Shown here in pieces: positions 7,224 through 8,520 of a stretch of DNA of 8,520 bases. Position 1 is the stretch's first letter; every line of letters begins with the position of its first letter. A program made the translations under genes and the position numbers. Under the pieces are notes generated by a model. That model saw nothing but the letters and a program-made list of their open reading frames with translations, had not been told where the DNA came from and did no database searches. The stretch spans positions 1 through 8,520 of the forward strand of contig JAGADB010000011.1 in the NCBI GenBank assembly GCA_017613815.1, written 5' to 3'. Origin of the DNA: Clostridia bacterium. Its GTDB lineage: Bacteria; Bacillota; Clostridia; Oscillospirales; CAG-382.

Positions 7224-7941
7224 AAATCTTTACAAGGACTTCGGAAAAAACGGCGAAATAAAGGTCCTCAAAGACGTAAATGAAAAAATCGAAAAGGGCG
7301 AAAAAGTGGTTATTATCGGACCGTCGGGAAGCGGTAAATCCACTTTCCTGCGGTGCTTAAATTTGCTCGAAAAGCCTACTTCCGGCGAGATTTGGTTCGA
7401 AGACGAGCTCATTACCGCAAAAAAATGCGACGTGAACAAGCTCCGTATGAAGATGGGAATGGTGTTCCAACACTTCAACCTCTTCCCGCACTTAACGATT
7501 ATGGAAAATATTTCGCTCGCCCCGATTAAACTCCTCAAAAAAACTAAAGAGGAGGCCGAAAAGGATTCCATGGCGCTCCTTGAGCGCGTCGGACTTCCCG
7601 ACAAAGCGCATGCTTTCCCCGGACAGCTCTCCGGCGGTCAGAAACAGCGTATCGCAATAGCGCGCGCCCTCGCAATGAATCCCGACGTTATGCTCTTCGA
7701 CGAGCCGACAAGCGCGCTCGACCCCGAAATGGTCGGCGAGGTCCTCGAAATTATGCGCGAACTCGCAGAGGACGGAATGACCATGGTCGTAGTTACCCAC
7801 GAAATGGGATTTGCAAAAGAGGTCGCAAACCGCGTCCTCTTTATGGACGAAGGTAAAATTATCGAACAGGGTACCCCCGACGAAATCTTCTCCTCGCCTA
7901 AAAGCCCCCGCCTTCAGGACTTCCTGTCAAAAGTTCTGTAA
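7210..7941 (+). CDS. glnQ: Polar amino acid ABC transporter ATP-binding protein, GlnQ family
   Basis: This 243-residue protein is the ATPase that powers the importer from the cytoplasmic face, working as a dimer on the permease. All nucleotide-binding motifs are present: Walker A GPSGSGKST (37-45), Q-loop Q87 in VFQHFNLFPHLT, signature LSGGQ (140-144), Walker B VMLFDE with catalytic E165, D-loop SALD (168-171) and H-loop H197 in VVTHEMG. Length and the QHFNLFPH motif are typical of the GlnQ/ArtP amino acid group (COG1126); glnQ here names the family, not proven glutamine transport. The start is GTG at 7210, preceded by AGGAGG (7194-7199) with a 10-base gap. It overlaps the permease end by 14 bases in another frame, which suggests translational coupling and equal amounts of the two partners. 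It is the last gene of the operon, 13 bases before the terminator. Confidence 0.96.
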   Translation: MITVKNLYKDFGKNGEIKVLKDVNEKIEKGEKVVIIGPSGSGKSTFLRCLNLLEKPTSGEIWFEDELITAKKCDVNKLRMKMGMVFQHFNLFPHLTIMENISLAPIKLLKKTKEEAEKDSMALLERVGLPDKAHAFPGQLSGGQKQRIAIARALAMNPDVMLFDEPTSALDPEMVGEVLEIMRELAEDGMTMVVVTHEMGFAKEVANRVLFMDEGKIIEQGTPDEIFSSPKSPRLQDFLSKVL

Positions 7942-7954
7942 ATTTTATTTAATT

Positions 7955-7985
7955 AAAAGGATATGCGCTCGCGCATATCCTTTTT
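7955..7985 (+). terminator. Intrinsic terminator of the transporter operon
   Basis: AAAAGGATATGCG (7955-7967) pairs perfectly with 7972-7984 around the loop CTCG, giving 13 pairs; the stem runs into TTTTT at 7981-7985 and further T-rich sequence to 8000. It begins 13 bases after the ATPase stop. The A-run before and T-run after allow it to act on both strands. Confidence 0.92.
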
Positions 7986-8017
7986 GTGTTTGTGTTTTTT
8001 CGTGTTACTTTCTCTCA

Positions 8018-8059
8018 TTTACTTTCTCTCACGAGAGAGAAAGTAAAACAAAGAGAGCG
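8018..8059 (+). repeat. Palindromic repeat copy 1
   Basis: TTTACTTTCTCTC (8018-8030) pairs perfectly with 8035-8047 around the loop ACGA (13 pairs). The hairpin is followed by the tail CAAAGAGAGCG (8049-8059). The 13-base left arm TTACTTTCTCTCA is duplicated directly upstream (8005-8017 and 8019-8031, period 14). The same hairpin plus tail recurs at 8181-8220. Confidence 0.85.
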
Positions 8060-8094
8060 GAAACCTTTATTATTGTGTTGGTGATTTTTGTGCG

Positions 8095-8113
8095 AACAAA
8101 CAGCACATATGAG
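8095..8113 (+). repeat. Conserved 19-base block, copy 1
   Basis: This block (AACAAACAGCACATATGAG) matches 16 of 19 bases with 8256-8274. The two are 161 bases apart, exactly the offset between the two CAAAGAGAGCG tails, which argues for one larger duplicated unit. Confidence 0.6.
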
Positions 8114-8143
8114 TTTTTCATCACAAAAAGGGAAACGAAATTC

Positions 8144-8169
8144 GTTCTTTTCCCTCGCAGGAAAAGAAC
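8144..8169. repeat. 10-base inverted repeat (hairpin)
   Basis: GTTCTTTTCC (8144-8153) is the exact reverse complement of GGAAAAGAAC (8160-8169), with the loop CTCGCA. The left arm can alternatively pair with AGGGAA (8129-8134). The adjoining GAAAAGAACCAAAAG (8161-8175) has an inverted near-copy at 8472-8486 (14 of 15 bases). Confidence 0.7.
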
Positions 8170-8180
8170 CAAAAGTGCTT

Positions 8181-8220
8181 TCACTTTCTCTCGTGAGAGA
8201 AAGTAAAGTCAAAGAGAGCG
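8181..8220 (+). repeat. Palindromic repeat copy 2
   Basis: ACTTTCTCTC (8183-8192) is the reverse complement of GAGAGAAAGT (8195-8204), with GT at the centre. It is followed by AAAGT and then the same tail CAAAGAGAGCG (8210-8220) as copy 1. From GAGAGAAAGTAAA to the tail end the copies differ only by A versus GT. It is in the same orientation as copy 1. Confidence 0.85.
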
Positions 8221-8222
8221 TG

Positions 8223-8297
8223 CCGTCGAAAAAATAGAATAGCCGATATTTTATCAACAAAGAGCACATCTGATACCAAGTAGATTTTTTTCGACGG
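8223..8297. repeat. 12-base inverted repeat flanking 51 bases
   Basis: CCGTCGAAAAAA (8223-8234) is the exact reverse complement of TTTTTTCGACGG (8286-8297). The enclosed 51 bases include the second copy of the conserved 19-base block (8256-8274). It begins 3 bases after the tail of palindromic repeat copy 2. It may be the ends of a small element or the stem of a structured RNA; no target-site duplication is obvious. Confidence 0.6.
8256..8274 (+). repeat. Conserved 19-base block, copy 2
   Basis: AACAAAGAGCACATCTGAT differs from the 8095-8113 block at three positions and lies 161 bases from it. It sits inside the 51-base interval of the 12-base inverted repeat, whereas copy 1 has no such flanking arms. 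Confidence 0.6.
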
Positions 8298-8477
8298 GTG
8301 CGGACTTTCGCCGTACATCATAATTGAAAATTTCATCAAAATTTCATTTTTGAAGCCGACGAAAAACATCCCGGCGCGGAAAATTTGATGATTTTTGCGG
8401 TTTTCGCTAAAAAAGCGTCGGGTTTTTCGGCGTTTTCTTTACCGAGGTTTCTTTCTAAGAAAACTCGCGCTCTTTTG

Positions 8478-8504
8478 GTACTTTTCTCGCGTGAGAAAAA
8501 GTAC
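8478..8504. repeat. Third related palindrome near the window edge
   Basis: GTACTTTTCTC (8478-8488) pairs with GAGAAAAAGTAC (8493-8504), one bulged A, around the loop GCGT. It resembles the two earlier palindromes (ACTTT-CTC core with a central GTGAG) but is diverged. A second small hairpin, GGAAAA (8505-8510) with TTTTCC (8514-8519), follows directly and reaches the window end. Confidence 0.7.
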
Positions 8505-8520
8505 GGAAAACCGTTTTCCC

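Larger units (their letters stand above)
7986..8520. other. Noncoding, palindrome-rich intergenic tract
   Basis: I see no credible gene in these 535 bases. The open frames here are short, have no good ribosome binding site, and their translations are mostly read-outs of the repeats. No tRNA or rRNA is recognisable. The tract holds several hairpins and related repeats listed separately, and it is still repeat-rich at the window edge, so its full extent is unknown. Confidence 0.75.

Noticed and set aside
7811..8206. Plus-strand frame running from within the ATPase gene through the terminator
   Set aside because: It starts inside a real gene in another frame and reads through the terminator hairpin and palindromic repeats.
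8015..8369. Small minus-strand frames in the 3' repeat tract
   Set aside because: Their translations come largely from the palindromes (LTRESES, SHERK type strings) and no ribosome binding site supports them.
8005..8520. CRISPR-like repeat array
   Set aside because: Only two close repeat copies, 161 bases apart, with related sequence between them and no cas genes; spacing and copy number do not fit a CRISPR.

Overview
The window looks like part of the chromosome of a Gram-positive, low-to-medium GC anaerobe of the class Clostridia (Bacillota), probably an uncultured gut lineage. The reasons are the order murB-whiA-dnaE, which is a Firmicutes arrangement, strong GGAGG ribosome binding sites, a lipoprotein-type solute receptor, and codon use that mixes AAA/ATA-rich and GCG/TTCG-rich codons. 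I cannot name a genus from sequence alone.

Layout. Bases 1-4691 hold a tightly packed housekeeping block on the + strand: the 3' end of murB (cell-wall precursor synthesis), a short whiA (DNA-binding regulator with a reduced N-terminal half) and dnaE (replicative DNA polymerase III alpha subunit with a PHP domain whose metal ligands all appear intact). The intergenic gap 4692-4847 carries a clear sigma-A type promoter. Bases 4848-7941 form a second + strand operon for a polar amino acid ABC importer: a lipoprotein substrate receptor with a DAGE tandem-repeat linker, a permease with a large extra N-terminal extracytoplasmic domain, and a GlnQ-family ATPase. A strong hairpin lies between the receptor and permease genes, where the receptor is usually needed in excess. 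The operon closes with a textbook intrinsic terminator at 7955-7985.

Bases 7986-8520 contain no convincing gene. They are dense in palindromes and related repeats: two copies of a CTTTCTCTC/GAGAGAAAG hairpin followed by the same 11-base tail, 161 bases apart, with a second conserved block at the same offset; a third related hairpin; a 12-base inverted repeat around 51 bases; and an inverted near-copy of a 15-base motif. This resembles REP/MITE-type repeat accumulation after an operon end.

I found no defence system, phage, CRISPR array or other clearly new multi-gene system. The points most worth checking are the permease extension, the shortened WhiA, the intercistronic hairpin pair in the transporter operon and the 3' repeat cluster.
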